A stretch of 57,715 bases of DNA from a virus: IMG/VR virus record IMGVR_UViG_3300049459_000135, positions 1-57,715 of that record; one strand, 5' to 3'. The translations under genes were made by a program, and so were the position numbers. The notes beneath the pieces are model-generated. The model saw nothing but the letters and a program-made list of their open reading frames with translations, was not told the DNA's origin and made no database searches. Of the stretch, positions 23,825-32,108 are shown one piece after another (position 1 is the stretch's first letter; every line of letters starts with the position of its first letter).

Positions 23825-24288
23825 AGCTTAAGAAGTGTCCGGAATGCGGGTCGGCAAATATCCGCGCGCGCTTGAAAGTCCAGAGTCATGAAACGCTTTA
23901 CGACATTTGCGTCGATTGTTGCGCCGTGTGGGAGTCGATACCGGCAAGCGAACATTTCAAGCGCGATGGCGAGCTGATCGCGTTTAAGCAACCGTGTGAC
24001 AACTGCGCGTTTCGTTCCGGTTCACCTGAGAGCCAAGACAAGGAAGCCTGGCGCAATTTGCTCGAGCAATTGCGCGCCGGCGGCTCGTTCTTTTGTCACA
24101 AGGGGGTACCCATTAAAACCCTTGGCAAAGGACACGGCGCCGACTTCAAGTTTCCACTCCGGCCGGACGGCATGCCGGACAAGGATCAAATGCGTCTATG
24201 CCGCGGCTTTCTCAAAGCGTGGGCCGTGTGGATGGCACAAGAGCAACGCGCCGAAGCAAAGCACGATGAAACGCAAGCAAATTGTTAG
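23821..24288 (+). CDS. Double zinc-ribbon protein, 155 aa
   Basis: Starts with a ribbon, CPECGSANIRARL ... CVDCCAVW, then a second Cys group (CDNCAFRSGSPE, FFCHKG, LCRGF). The second part resembles small phage and bacterial proteins with CxxCxFR and a conserved Cys-His. Function unknown; may bind DNA or RNA. Confidence 0.75.
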   Translation: MKLKKCPECGSANIRARLKVQSHETLYDICVDCCAVWESIPASEHFKRDGELIAFKQPCDNCAFRSGSPESQDKEAWRNLLEQLRAGGSFFCHKGVPIKTLGKGHGADFKFPLRPDGMPDKDQMRLCRGFLKAWAVWMAQEQRAEAKHDETQANC

Positions 24289-24439
24289 GCTCGCGCGATG
24301 GTGCGAGGATCAGTCACGCCGATGCGCGGAGCTCGAGCGCGGTTCCGACTCGAATAAATTCCGTCGGTACCATCGGCACCGCGGAAAGAACTTCGCGCAA
24401 ATCGCAACGTTCATTCGAGAGAGTTTGCCGCAGTCATGA
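24266..24439 (+). CDS. Small basic protein, 57 aa
   Basis: ATG 24266 overlaps the previous gene by 23 bases and the next by 4. Arg-rich helical peptide (CEDQSRRCAELERGSDSNKF). Unknown. Confidence 0.5.
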   Translation: MKRKQIVRLARWCEDQSRRCAELERGSDSNKFRRYHRHRGKNFAQIATFIRESLPQS

Positions 24440-24810
24440 CCACGCGCGCGAAGTCGAAGCCGTTGCGGTTGACTGATCTAAGGCCGCAATTTATTCAATT
24501 GACCGACACGCGCGGCAGTTACCGACCGGTGAACACGCTCGGCGATGCGGACGGCTTAACGTTTCTGTGTCCAAGGTGTTTCAAGGCGAATCACAAGAAT
24601 GCCGGCGGCGTGCATGCGGTCATTTGCTGGTTTGAAGGTCGCGTGCCCGATGACATCCGGCCACGTCCCGGCCGGTGGACGCCGGGCGGGAGCACGTACG
24701 CCGATCTTTCGTTCGTGCCCGGTCCACACGACAAGCCGCATTCCGTGCTGTTGCTCGGCGCGTGTGGATGGCACGGCTTCATTGCAAACGGCAACGTGAC
24801 GGACGCATGA
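24436..24810 (+). CDS. Zinc-site protein related to DUF6527 type, 124 aa
   Basis: LCPRCFKAN near residue 44, then FEGRVPDDIRPRPGRW, DLSFVPGPH and a terminal CGWHGFIANG. The W-H-G-F/W-x-x-x-G ending is shared with the next gene, so the two look like distant relatives. Widespread in phages, role unknown. Confidence 0.75.
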   Translation: MTTRAKSKPLRLTDLRPQFIQLTDTRGSYRPVNTLGDADGLTFLCPRCFKANHKNAGGVHAVICWFEGRVPDDIRPRPGRWTPGGSTYADLSFVPGPHDKPHSVLLLGACGWHGFIANGNVTDA

Positions 24811-25100
24811 ACAAAGACTCCTGCGATATGGTTCGCGTGAACAGCGAAGAAGCCGTGACCGACGGGCCGTGCGGCGCGTTCTTCATTGAAACGCTTGCGA
24901 GTGGTCAAGTCATCATGTGGCACAAGTTGCCGGACGGAAACGCCGGCTTGCTGCGGTTGCGGCCCATCGTTGCCGGCGACGACGTGCATCCGTCTTGGGA
25001 ATGGAACGGCGATCGGGACAAGCCGACCTTGCGGCCGTCGGTGCACTTGCCTCGCCGTTGGCATGGCTGGTTTACCGCGGGCCGCATGGTGAGCTGTTGA
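24807..25100 (+). CDS. DUF6527-like protein, 97 aa
   Basis: HKLPDGNAGLLRLRP, PSWEWNGDRDKPTLRPSV and a terminal WHGWFTAGRMVSC are the family pattern. Coupled to the previous relative by ATGA. Function unknown. Confidence 0.75.
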   Translation: MNKDSCDMVRVNSEEAVTDGPCGAFFIETLASGQVIMWHKLPDGNAGLLRLRPIVAGDDVHPSWEWNGDRDKPTLRPSVHLPRRWHGWFTAGRMVSC

Positions 25101-25110
25101 GAGTGAACGC

Positions 25111-25323
25111 ATGACGACAATTCAATTGCGCGGCGACCCGTCAAAACTGTTGTGGTCTGACAAGAGTCCAGACGCCGGCGAGCCGACTTGCCTTTGTTCG
25201 GCGTGCGGCGCGTGGATTCCTGAAACCGCTTGTCCGCTTCGGCTCACTGACTCCGTGCGAAATCTCGAGGTTCGCTTTTGTGATGAGTGCGCCGAAACCT
25301 GGTTAGGCATTAAAACGCCGTGA
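25111..25323 (+). CDS. Small zinc-finger protein, 70 aa
   Basis: Two Cys pairs (CLCSACG and CDEC) about 30 residues apart form a likely zinc ribbon. Text between is CPLRLTDSVRNLEVRF. Unknown. Confidence 0.65.
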   Translation: MTTIQLRGDPSKLLWSDKSPDAGEPTCLCSACGAWIPETACPLRLTDSVRNLEVRFCDECAETWLGIKTP

Positions 25324-25357
25324 AGGCTTTCAACTTTTCACGCGGAGGCAAATAACC

Positions 25358-25588
25358 ATGCGGCTATGCAAACTCTCAGAGTACCGCCGCTTATTCTTTA
25401 CGCCGCAAAGTGCGCCGACACTCCGGACGTTGCGCCGGAATATCAAGAAGATACCCGGCGGCACGGTTCGCGACGGCCATTATTATGTTGATTTGGACAT
25501 GCACGCGAACGGCTCGGATTTAAGCGCCTCATTGCGCGAGCGGCAAGCCGAACTTGAGAAGTCACTAGAATTGCAAGGGCTCGTGTGA
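25358..25588 (+). CDS. xis: Excisionase (Xis-like)
   Basis: 76 residues. YRRLFFTPQSAPTLRTLRRN and IPGGTVRDGHYYVDLD match the lambda-type excisionase winged-helix pattern (helix, then a beta hairpin GTVRDGHYYV). It bends attachment-site DNA and steers integrase toward excision. Its stop overlaps the integrase start as TGATG, so the two are co-translated. Confidence 0.85.
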   Translation: MRLCKLSEYRRLFFTPQSAPTLRTLRRNIKKIPGGTVRDGHYYVDLDMHANGSDLSASLRERQAELEKSLELQGLV

Positions 25589-26763
25589 TGCTACATTCCG
25601 AGGCTATGGGTAGACCAAAAAAATATAACTTTCCGGACAACATGACGTTTGACCGGAAAAATAACTCTTACAAAGTTCGTAACCCGCTCACGGGAAAGCG
25701 CGTCACATTTGAGAACGAAGCGACGGCCAGGACGGCCGCCGGTAAGCTAAATGAATGGCTCGTAATCGAAGCACGGCGCAAGCTTTTGGATGATGGGCGC
25801 CCGCGTGTTTCGCACGTGATTAAACGATGGCGCGAAGAACGCTTGCCCTATCTGCCTTGGGACACGAGCACGCGCGAAGGTAACGGCTATCGAATCACGC
25901 GCATCGAAACCGAACTCGGCGAGCGGCCGATTGCGGACGTCACGTGTAGCGAGGCTGAGGAATGGCTAAAGTTTTGCGGCACGGCCGACCAGTTCAACGG
26001 CTGGCGCCGGCTATTCTGCGAGGTATGGGAATTCGCATACTCGAAGCGAATCGTCGAACGCATCGAGGTCGATCGAATTCAAGAGCGAAGCACGAGCAAA
26101 AAACTTGCGATCAATCGAAAGAAGCGCCAGCGTTTAGAGATGCAAGGCTTCGTTGCCACGCATACCCACGCGCCGGCATGGCTACAAATCGCAATGGAGC
26201 AATCGTTAGTCACGCTGCAATCGCGCCTCGAAGTGTGCAATATGAAGCACACCGATTACCGGACCGGATACCTTTACGTGATCCGGGACAAAACGAGCGC
26301 CGATAGCGACATGGCGTTCATCAAAATCAAGCTTACGGATCAACTCGAAGACATACGCCGCCGCGCCTTGAAGTTGGACGACATCGTGTCGCCGTTCCTG
26401 ATCCATCGCCGGCCGGACCGGGCGCGCCGCGAATGGATGGACGGCAAAGCGCACTGGTCGTATATCAATCCGAATTACGTAAGCCGCGCCTTTCAGGATG
26501 CCCGCGACGCCAGCGGGTATTACAAGGACCTCGAGCCGGACGAAAAACCGTCGTTCCATGAAATCCGGAGCCTCGGCGCCCGCATATACCAAGCGCAAGG
26601 CAAGTCGAAGAAGTTCATTCAAATGCTCATGACGCACGCCAGCGCGAAGACGACGGAAATCTATCTTGAAGGCGGCGCCCAAGCCTTGACGGATGACGAT
26701 TACGTGACCGTCGCGGCGCCTCTGACGCTCGCTTCCGTGTGGTCGCTTTCGCCTCAAGTGTGA
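25588..26763 (+). CDS. int: Tyrosine-type integrase, lambda Int-like
   Basis: 391 residues from ATG 25588 (AAGGG 6 nt upstream); a GTG at 25585 is also possible. N-terminal arm-binding domain (MGRPKKYN ... YKVRNPLTGKRVTF). Catalytic domain: Arg in QSRLEVCNMKH, HEIRSLGAR (His, Arg), and THASAKTTEIYLE with the nucleophile Tyr. The spacing resembles lambda Int. It joins phage and host DNA at attP, which should lie just downstream. Confidence 0.93.
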   Translation: MLHSEAMGRPKKYNFPDNMTFDRKNNSYKVRNPLTGKRVTFENEATARTAAGKLNEWLVIEARRKLLDDGRPRVSHVIKRWREERLPYLPWDTSTREGNGYRITRIETELGERPIADVTCSEAEEWLKFCGTADQFNGWRRLFCEVWEFAYSKRIVERIEVDRIQERSTSKKLAINRKKRQRLEMQGFVATHTHAPAWLQIAMEQSLVTLQSRLEVCNMKHTDYRTGYLYVIRDKTSADSDMAFIKIKLTDQLEDIRRRALKLDDIVSPFLIHRRPDRARREWMDGKAHWSYINPNYVSRAFQDARDASGYYKDLEPDEKPSFHEIRSLGARIYQAQGKSKKFIQMLMTHASAKTTEIYLEGGAQALTDDDYVTVAAPLTLASVWSLSPQV

Positions 26764-26856
26764 CCGAAAGGGACGTTTCGGTATGTTCGCGAAATTCGGG
26801 GTTTTGCAATTAAAACAGTTGCTTGGTAGGCTCCGCGCACATTACTCTCAAGGCCG

Positions 26857-26888
26857 TGACGTGGGTTCGAATCCCACTGGGAGCGCCA
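26857..26888 (+). other. attP candidate: 3' fragment of a tRNA gene
   Basis: Directly downstream of int stands a complete T-arm (GTGGG-TTCGAAT-CCCAC, 26861-26877), then TGGGAGC, discriminator G and CCA (26878-26888). No matching 5' half (GCTCCCA) is present at tRNA distance, so it is a fragment rebuilding the 3' end of a host tRNA after integration. The amino acid cannot be told. A T-run (26892-26897) follows. Confidence 0.75.
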
Positions 26889-26950
26889 CCGTTTTTTGTG
26901 AGCCGCGACGGTCACTTACACGCGCCGCGCGGCCCGAAATCCGAAAACTT

Positions 26951-26993
26951 CCAGACAAATACAAGACAAACTTTTTTTGTCTGGTTTGTCTGG
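26951..26993. repeat. Inverted repeat near attP
   Basis: Arms CCAGACAAA and TTTGTCTGG flank an inner AGACAAA / TTTGTCT pair around a T-run. It may be Int or Xis arm-type binding sites of the attP P' side or a terminator for int. The rest of 26764-27165 shows no gene. Confidence 0.5.
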
Positions 26994-27165
26994 ACCGGCG
27001 CCGCGGCTCGAACGCCGCGCATGCGGTCCGCCGGGCGCCTCGAGCGCCAGGCCGCACGCGCCACGCCCCCCCACGCCGCGCGCCCGCCTTGCGGCGATCG
27101 GCCGCCCCAGGGTTCCGAATACCGGCCGCGCGCCGGCGGCCGTCCCAGGCCGCGACGTTCGTTCC

Positions 27166-28695
27166 GTGAGCATCCGCCTTCTGTGCGGTGACTGCCGCGC
27201 CGTCTTGCCGACCTTGCCGGCCGATAGCCTCGACGCATGCGTGACGGACCCGCCTTACGAAATTGGATTTATGGGCCGCGCCTGGGACCGCTCCGGCGTT
27301 GCCTTCCAGGCCGACACCTGGCGCGCGGTCTTGCGCGTGCTGAAGCCGGGCGCGCACTTGCTCGCCTTCGGCGGCGCGCGAACGTATCACCGTATGGTCT
27401 GCGCGATCGAAGACGCCGGCTTCGAGATTCGCGATTGCGTCATGTGGTTATACGGCGAAGGTTTCCCCAAAAGTTTGAACGTCGCGGCGGCGATCGACAA
27501 AGCAACTGTGCGCGATAAGCACACCGGCGAGTTAGTTATGGGCCGCGACACGCCGGCCTTGCGTGCGGTCTGCCGCGTGATCCGTTCGGCGATGGAAAGC
27601 CGCGGCTTGAAGTCGCGTCATCTCGTTCTGCAGTTCGGTAACTGTCATCCGCGGTTGATTGACCATTGGGCCGCGCGCGACACGGATTCGCAACCGACTT
27701 GCCCGACGTGGGACCAGTGGCACACGCTGAAAAGCGCGCTCGGACTCGGCGACGAGCTCGACGGCGAGGTGTGGCGATTGAACGGCCGCAAAGGTCAACC
27801 CGGCGAGGCCTGGCAAGAGGCCGACGTTATCGGCACCTATAGCGGCATGCCCGGCGGCATGGGCGGCGAGCGATTCACCGCGCGCGACAATCTCATGCGC
27901 GCGCCGGCGACGGACGCCGCGCGCCGTTGGCAAGGATGGGGAACCGCGCTAAAGCCGGCGCATGAACCGATTGTGCTCGCGCGCAAGCCATTCGCCGGGA
28001 GCGTCGCGGAGAACGTCACGCGCTACGGAACCGGCGCGCTCAATATCAACGCTTGCCGCATCAACGTGACGGATGAGAGTTACGCGCGCAATTGCTCCGG
28101 CGATCGCGGCCACGATGGCACACGGGACGAAGGCGCGGTAACGAGTATTCGCGCCGGCGGCGGCGCCTTGTGTGAGCTCGGACGCTGGCCGGCGAATGTC
28201 GTGCACGACGGAAGCCCGGATGTCGTGAAGGTCTTTCCGAACGCGCCAGGCGCGCAAGGTTTCGTGCATGGCGATGAGCCGAGCCAAAGCACCTTGAATG
28301 CCTTCGGTGACTTCGAGCGCCGCGGCCGAAGCGTCCCACGCGCTGACAGCGGGTCGGCCGCTCGATTTTTTTATGTGGCGAAGGCCTCGCGCGAGGATCG
28401 TGACGCCGGCCTTGCATCGCTCACCCGCGCCGCGCGCAATTCACATCCGACCGTGAAGCCTACCGAGCTCATGCGCTACTTGTGCCGGCTCATCACGCCG
28501 CCCGGCGGCACGGTGATTGATCCGTTTTTAGGAAGCGGGAGCACGGGCCGCGGCGCGTTCCTCGAGCAATTCGAGTTTGTTGGCATCGACCTTGCGCCGG
28601 AGAATATCGACCTCGCCGCGGATCGCATCCGCGCGATCGCCCCGCTATTTGCGGAAATCGAAATCAACCGGGAAGCCGCGTCCTCACGTCCCTGA
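27166..28695 (+). CDS. DNA methyltransferase (N4/N6, DPPY type)
   Basis: GTG start at 27166, 509 residues; the frame stays open farther upstream but that part is low-complexity. Motif IV DPPY (28-31) precedes the AdoMet motif DPFLGSGSTG near residue 445, the beta-class order. Between lies a large, less common target-recognition region (KPAHEPIVLARKPFAG, GALNINACRI). HPTVKPTELM precedes the AdoMet motif. It probably protects phage DNA from restriction. No partner endonuclease is next to it. Confidence 0.88.
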   Translation: MSIRLLCGDCRAVLPTLPADSLDACVTDPPYEIGFMGRAWDRSGVAFQADTWRAVLRVLKPGAHLLAFGGARTYHRMVCAIEDAGFEIRDCVMWLYGEGFPKSLNVAAAIDKATVRDKHTGELVMGRDTPALRAVCRVIRSAMESRGLKSRHLVLQFGNCHPRLIDHWAARDTDSQPTCPTWDQWHTLKSALGLGDELDGEVWRLNGRKGQPGEAWQEADVIGTYSGMPGGMGGERFTARDNLMRAPATDAARRWQGWGTALKPAHEPIVLARKPFAGSVAENVTRYGTGALNINACRINVTDESYARNCSGDRGHDGTRDEGAVTSIRAGGGALCELGRWPANVVHDGSPDVVKVFPNAPGAQGFVHGDEPSQSTLNAFGDFERRGRSVPRADSGSAARFFYVAKASREDRDAGLASLTRAARNSHPTVKPTELMRYLCRLITPPGGTVIDPFLGSGSTGRGAFLEQFEFVGIDLAPENIDLAADRIRAIAPLFAEIEINREAASSRP

Positions 28696-28977
28696 AAACT
28701 CCGGCATCAATTCGCGCGCTTCAGATTCGCGCCGCGGTTTCTGTGGCTTTGCTCTGATCCGATGCAAGTGACCTTCCGGCACGCACCATAGTTCACCGTG
28801 TAAATCCCGCACGAGATAGCGCGGCCAGATGCAACCGATGCGCTCGACTCGGCCCCGCTGGTCAACCGTTCGTCGATACCATTTTTTCGGTCCAGTCACT
28901 AAAATCCGTTGCCACGGCGTTTTGAATCTCTTGTCGGGTTGCATCCAAAGGGATTCACCTATGCTGTACTTCGCCAT
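28684..28977 (-). CDS. Hypothetical protein, 97 aa
   Basis: Converges on the methyltransferase gene, overlapping its end by 12 bases. Basic, beta-rich (YSIGESLWMQPDKRF, IWPRYLVRDLHGELWCVPE). Second gene of a short minus-strand pair. Unknown. Confidence 0.65.
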   Translation of the reverse strand: MAKYSIGESLWMQPDKRFKTPWQRILVTGPKKWYRRTVDQRGRVERIGCIWPRYLVRDLHGELWCVPEGHLHRIRAKPQKPRRESEARELMPEFSGT

Positions 28978-28986
28978 GCAATCAAC

Positions 28987-29199
28987 CTACAGAAAAACGA
29001 ACGCTAGCAACGCGACAACAAACACGACAAAAAGGAAAAGCGCGCCATACACCAACGGAGCGTAGCGAGCCGCCTTGCGCTCATCCCTGAATAAAGCGCC
29101 ACAGATGCCCGACGTACATCCGCACAATTCCTTGCTCGGGTCATCGAGCGCGCGATAAATCATCCACCCACATTTTGCGCATCGGCCCGTCCGGGTCAT
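28987..29199 (-). CDS. Zinc-site membrane protein, 70 aa
   Basis: N-terminal CAKCGW ... CGCTSGIC metal site, then a single C-terminal membrane segment (GALFLFVVFVVALLAFVFL). The N-terminus would face the cytoplasm. It is divergent from 29276, with an operator-like site between. A lysogen-expressed accessory gene is likely; role unknown. Confidence 0.65.
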   Translation of the reverse strand: MTRTGRCAKCGWMIYRALDDPSKELCGCTSGICGALFRDERKAARYAPLVYGALFLFVVFVVALLAFVFL

Positions 29200-29213
29200 G
29201 GTGACGCCTTTTC

Positions 29214-29243
29214 GTTATCCAAGCATCATAACCTCCGATTATA
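29214..29243. promoter_or_regulatory. Operator-like site in a divergent promoter
   Basis: Site 29227-29243 (CATAAC-CTCCG-ATTATA) differs from the TATAAC-N5-GTTATA consensus by one base in each half. A half site GTTATC (29214-29219) stands 24 bp from the matching half, the spacing of the immunity operators. It lies between 29199 (minus) and 29276 (plus). Confidence 0.5.
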
Positions 29244-29275
29244 TTTTTCGGTACTCACACGCCACGGGGTTATAC

Positions 29276-29779
29276 ATGAGTAAAGAATCGCCATCACCAT
29301 TCGGCACCGGACCCTATGAAAGCCTTTGCACCCACTGTTTGACTGAGGCGGGCGCCGAGCTCGTCATGCTGGTCATCAAAGGCGGGAAGCACGGCGCCGG
29401 CTTTGAAGTGCAAATGACCGACCCGAAAAACGTCGCCTTGATGCCGCGGATTCTCGAGGATTTAGCGCGCGGCATTCGCGATGCCGAAAAAGCGAAGCGT
29501 CTCGCGGCAAGCAAATACGATCGTGAGGCCGTGCCGGCGCCGGAAATCTATGCATGGGTGGGAGAGGATGAAGGCGGTTCCGGCGATGTGGGATTAAAGC
29601 AAGGCGTCGTTCCCGCGGGATGCGTCCCACTGGTTGCGACCGAATGCGCGAAAGTCGATACGCCGCGTCTTCGCGATCAACTGCAAGTGCAAGCGATGAA
29701 GTATGGAAAAGAGATTAGCCTTGTGCGTTACGTTCCGGTTCAAGTCGTATCGCTTATCAAGCCGGAAACACGGCAATGA
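29276..29779 (+). CDS. Hypothetical protein, 167 aa
   Basis: ATG 29276 chosen (GGGG upstream) instead of 29198, which would cross the divergent promoter. Contains one Cys pair (CTHC), a helical middle (RILEDLARGIRDAEKAKRLA) and a basic C-terminal part (ISLVRYVPVQVVSLIKP). Overlaps the lipoprotein gene by 4 bases. Confidence 0.65.
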   Translation: MSKESPSPFGTGPYESLCTHCLTEAGAELVMLVIKGGKHGAGFEVQMTDPKNVALMPRILEDLARGIRDAEKAKRLAASKYDREAVPAPEIYAWVGEDEGGSGDVGLKQGVVPAGCVPLVATECAKVDTPRLRDQLQVQAMKYGKEISLVRYVPVQVVSLIKPETRQ

Positions 29780-30126
29780 AAGCCGCGGCCATCGCAATCG
29801 TTTGTCTGATCGCGAGCGCATGCGGTCGTCACGATGCACAACGGGTCGACGACAATCGCGCCGTGCACTGTGCGTATCTGTCGCCGCCGATTGGCGATTG
29901 CGCGGTGACCGTCCAATACGATCGACTCACGTCGCCGCACTGTTCAACGGTCGAAATTGACCTTGGCGTCGGAAACGTTCCCGCGCTCATCCACAATTAC
30001 AGCGGCACGTATTCGCTGCATGATTCGATCGATTTTAAGGTCGGCAAGTGCGTTCTATATCTAGACAAGTTGCACCCGCTGAGTGCAACTGCTGATAGCC
30101 GCGCGACATCAATCCGGCCGCAATGA
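29776..30126 (+). CDS. Phage lipoprotein, paralogue of 37831 gene
   Basis: 116 residues. Signal peptide with lipobox IASAC (Cys16). The mature part has PPIGDCAVTVQ ... SPHCSTVEIDLGVGN, matching PPIGECASIIV ... FPHCSEINFRSGD in the gene at 37831. It likely sits in the host envelope during lysogeny; superinfection exclusion is one possibility. Confidence 0.7.
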   Translation: MKAAAIAIVCLIASACGRHDAQRVDDNRAVHCAYLSPPIGDCAVTVQYDRLTSPHCSTVEIDLGVGNVPALIHNYSGTYSLHDSIDFKVGKCVLYLDKLHPLSATADSRATSIRPQ

Positions 30127-30260
30127 GGATGCCGGGCACGCCGGCCAGCGCAAACAACTGTCAAATTCCTCAAAGTGTTAAATCGGCTGCAACGGTAGCG
30201 TAAAACCCGCCCGGCCGCCGCAATCGCGGCGCGACATCCCGTTCGCGCCAGCAATACCGG

Positions 30261-30309
30261 CAAAGTGTGAAGCCGGCCATTTTTTCCGGCCGGCAATTCT
30301 GGCCTAATG
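30261..30309 (+). repeat. Intergenic repeat element, copy 1
   Basis: 49 bp, identical to 30957-31005. Contains GCCGGCC ... GGCCGGC inverted arms, a T6 run and GGCCTAAT, and stands 33 bp before a start codon. T-rich box and CCTAAT are 17 bp apart, like -35/-10 boxes. Confidence 0.8.
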
Positions 30310-30341
30310 GCACCCATCGGCAACGGCCAAAGGTGCTCGCG

Positions 30342-30941
30342 ATGTATACGACGATTCGCAAAAACTCATTGAAGAAAATCGGCAAGCTTCTTCGCGCCGC
30401 CATTCTGATTACTGGCTACAAATACGACGACATGGGCAGCACGGCGGACCGGACCACGGCCGCCGGCGTGTTGGCACTCGCCGAAGACTTCCACAGTGTG
30501 TATCTGGATTCGCTCGGCGTCTTGCATGTCTGCATCACGCAAAATCATACCTACAAAGCTTTTCCGTCCGAGGAAGCGGCGCGCAAGTCTCTGACGCCGG
30601 AAGCCGTCGTGAAATATTTCGGCGCCGACGCGAAGACCTCGAGCACGCCGGCGAGCAAGTCGCAACCGGACGAGCTCGTCACGGCTGACATAACCGACTT
30701 GCGAATTGCCCGCGTTGCGCGCGACTGGACGGCGATCGCCGGCGAGCCGGTGTTCGTCGAAGTATTTCAAAATACTTTCCTGGCGCGCCTTACAGAACTC
30801 GGCGCCTTGCGGCTCGAGCACAAGTACGCATCGCCGAAAGCGCGCGCGGTTAAAGAGCGCATGGGCGATTCGTGGACGTTCCGCCTTGAGACAACGCTAG
30901 GCGTCAAGCCGGATGTCGAAGCCGCCCGCGGCGTGAACTAG
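30342..30941 (+). CDS. Hypothetical protein, 199 aa
   Basis: ATG 30342, ribosome site AAGGTG. Residues 1-90 contain AGVLALAEDFHSVYLDSLGV and FPSEEAARKSLTP; the C-terminal 80 residues (WTAIAGEPVFVEVFQNTFLA ... FRLETTLGVKPD) seem a separate domain. No family recognised. It is preceded by the repeat element. Confidence 0.7.
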   Translation: MYTTIRKNSLKKIGKLLRAAILITGYKYDDMGSTADRTTAAGVLALAEDFHSVYLDSLGVLHVCITQNHTYKAFPSEEAARKSLTPEAVVKYFGADAKTSSTPASKSQPDELVTADITDLRIARVARDWTAIAGEPVFVEVFQNTFLARLTELGALRLEHKYASPKARAVKERMGDSWTFRLETTLGVKPDVEAARGVN

Positions 30942-30956
30942 CGCGCTGCGTCAGTC

Positions 30957-31005
30957 CAAAGTGTGAAGCCGGCCATTTTTTCCGGCCGGCAATTCTGGCC
31001 TAATG
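30957..31005 (+). repeat. Intergenic repeat element, copy 2
   Basis: Identical in 49 bp to copy 1; lies 39 bp before the start at 31044. Confidence 0.8.
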
Positions 31006-31043
31006 CATCCATCGCAACGGCGCACACTTTAGAGCAAAGCAAC

Positions 31044-31232
31044 ATGACGATTAAGAAAAGCACGCTGGTTAAAATTCGCACTTGGAACGGCGGCGAAGTC
31101 TGCGCAAAGTTGCTCGCGGATTACGTGCCGACTTATGCGGCAACGATCGAACGGCCGAACGGCGGACATCTCGTTCTTATGGCTTGGCGGATTGAATCCA
31201 TCGAAGTCATCAACTCGATCGAGGCCGCGTAA
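31044..31232 (+). CDS. Hypothetical protein, 62 aa
   Basis: Small beta-rich protein (STLVKIRTWNGGEVCAKLLA, GGHLVLMAWRIESIE). Directly follows the second repeat element. Unknown. Confidence 0.6.
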   Translation: MTIKKSTLVKIRTWNGGEVCAKLLADYVPTYAATIERPNGGHLVLMAWRIESIEVINSIEAA

Positions 31233-31250
31233 GCGGCCCAAGGTTAGAGA

Positions 31251-31451
31251 GTGAATACGAAACACGCCGCAATCCTCGCAACGCTTGGACTTGCAAATAA
31301 CGGTTACACGTTCCGCTATGCGCTTTCGCTCGAGCAAATCACCGCGGCGGAAGCGGCACGTCGGGACGGCCTGGTCGGCCGCCAGGGACTCAACAAACCG
31401 GGTACCTCTCTTGACGTATCTGTGTATTACATCATCGGCGCGACTGGTTAA
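31251..31451 (+). CDS. Hypothetical protein, 66 aa
   Basis: GTG start after GAGA. Contains LGLANNGYTFRYALSLEQIT. No family recognised; 19 nt after the previous gene. Confidence 0.5.
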   Translation: MNTKHAAILATLGLANNGYTFRYALSLEQITAAEAARRDGLVGRQGLNKPGTSLDVSVYYIIGATG

Positions 31452-31495
31452 GACAAACACGCGCCCGGATCGAATGGACTCACCACGAAGGCACC

Positions 31496-31690
31496 ATGAA
31501 CGAAAGCGAGAAACGTAGCGCGGACCTCGAGCAAGCGCGCAGAAACTTTGAAAATGCTTTCTCAGAATACTTGGCCGCGAGCCGCATGCACGAAGCCGGC
31601 GCAATGGACGCCGCGAGTTTGCAAACGGTTCGCGAGAAATACGACGACGCCGATGTGGCGCTCCGACAGATTGAACGACACGAGGGTTAA
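31496..31690 (+). CDS. Small helical protein, 64 aa
   Basis: Charged helix pair (SADLEQARRNFENAFSEYLA, ADVALRQIERHEG), likely a short coiled coil. Unknown. Confidence 0.6.
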   Translation: MNESEKRSADLEQARRNFENAFSEYLAASRMHEAGAMDAASLQTVREKYDDADVALRQIERHEG

Positions 31691-31693
31691 ACG

Positions 31694-32038
31694 GTGAGCA
31701 TCGAGACGGGGGATTCGACGGCGGTAGTTTTGCAGTTCAAACAGCGGGACGAAGCGTCGCGCTTCTCGCTCGAGGTTTGGGAACGCGAATACTTTATGAC
31801 TCTCGCGATGGACATCGCGTCGGGTGGCGGCTTCGGTGAGCGTAACGAGCTCGACGTGTTGCGCGAAGCGGCCGAACGGCAACCTTGCGCGATGGACGCC
31901 GATATCAGGTTGCAAACCTTCCTGGCCGAATTGATGGCAGGCAAAACGGCGCGCGCGCAAGGTGCCCTTAGTGCACTGCGGTCGGCGGTCTTTCTTCAAC
32001 GACATTGGGATCGGCGCCGCTTGTGGCGGGAATTGTGA
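31694..32038 (+). CDS. Hypothetical protein, 114 aa
   Basis: GTG start 3 nt after the previous stop. Contains FKQRDEASRFSLEVWERE and a C-terminal helical part (AQGALSALRSAVFLQRHWDR). Its stop codon lies inside the third repeat element. Confidence 0.6.
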   Translation: MSIETGDSTAVVLQFKQRDEASRFSLEVWEREYFMTLAMDIASGGGFGERNELDVLREAAERQPCAMDADIRLQTFLAELMAGKTARAQGALSALRSAVFLQRHWDRRRLWREL

Positions 32039-32079
32039 GATAGGACGTTTTTTCCGGTCGGAAAATATGGCCTAATAGG
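32035..32079 (+). repeat. Intergenic repeat element, copy 3 (diverged)
   Basis: Shares GATAGGAC, the T-run before CCGG, and GGCCTAAT with the other copies, but the GC arms have changed (GGTCGGAAAATAT). Stands 29 bp before the gene at 32109 and overlaps the upstream stop codon. Confidence 0.7.
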
Positions 32080-32108
32080 CGCCAGGTTACAGCACACGGG
32101 CGGACGGT

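Noticed and set aside
26814-26888. Complete tRNA gene
   Set aside because: The acceptor partner of TGGGAGC is missing at tRNA distance; only the 3' part is present.
26977-27165. N-terminal extension of the methyltransferase
   Set aside because: Low-complexity Arg/Pro/Ala residues; the enzyme domain starts at GTG 27166.
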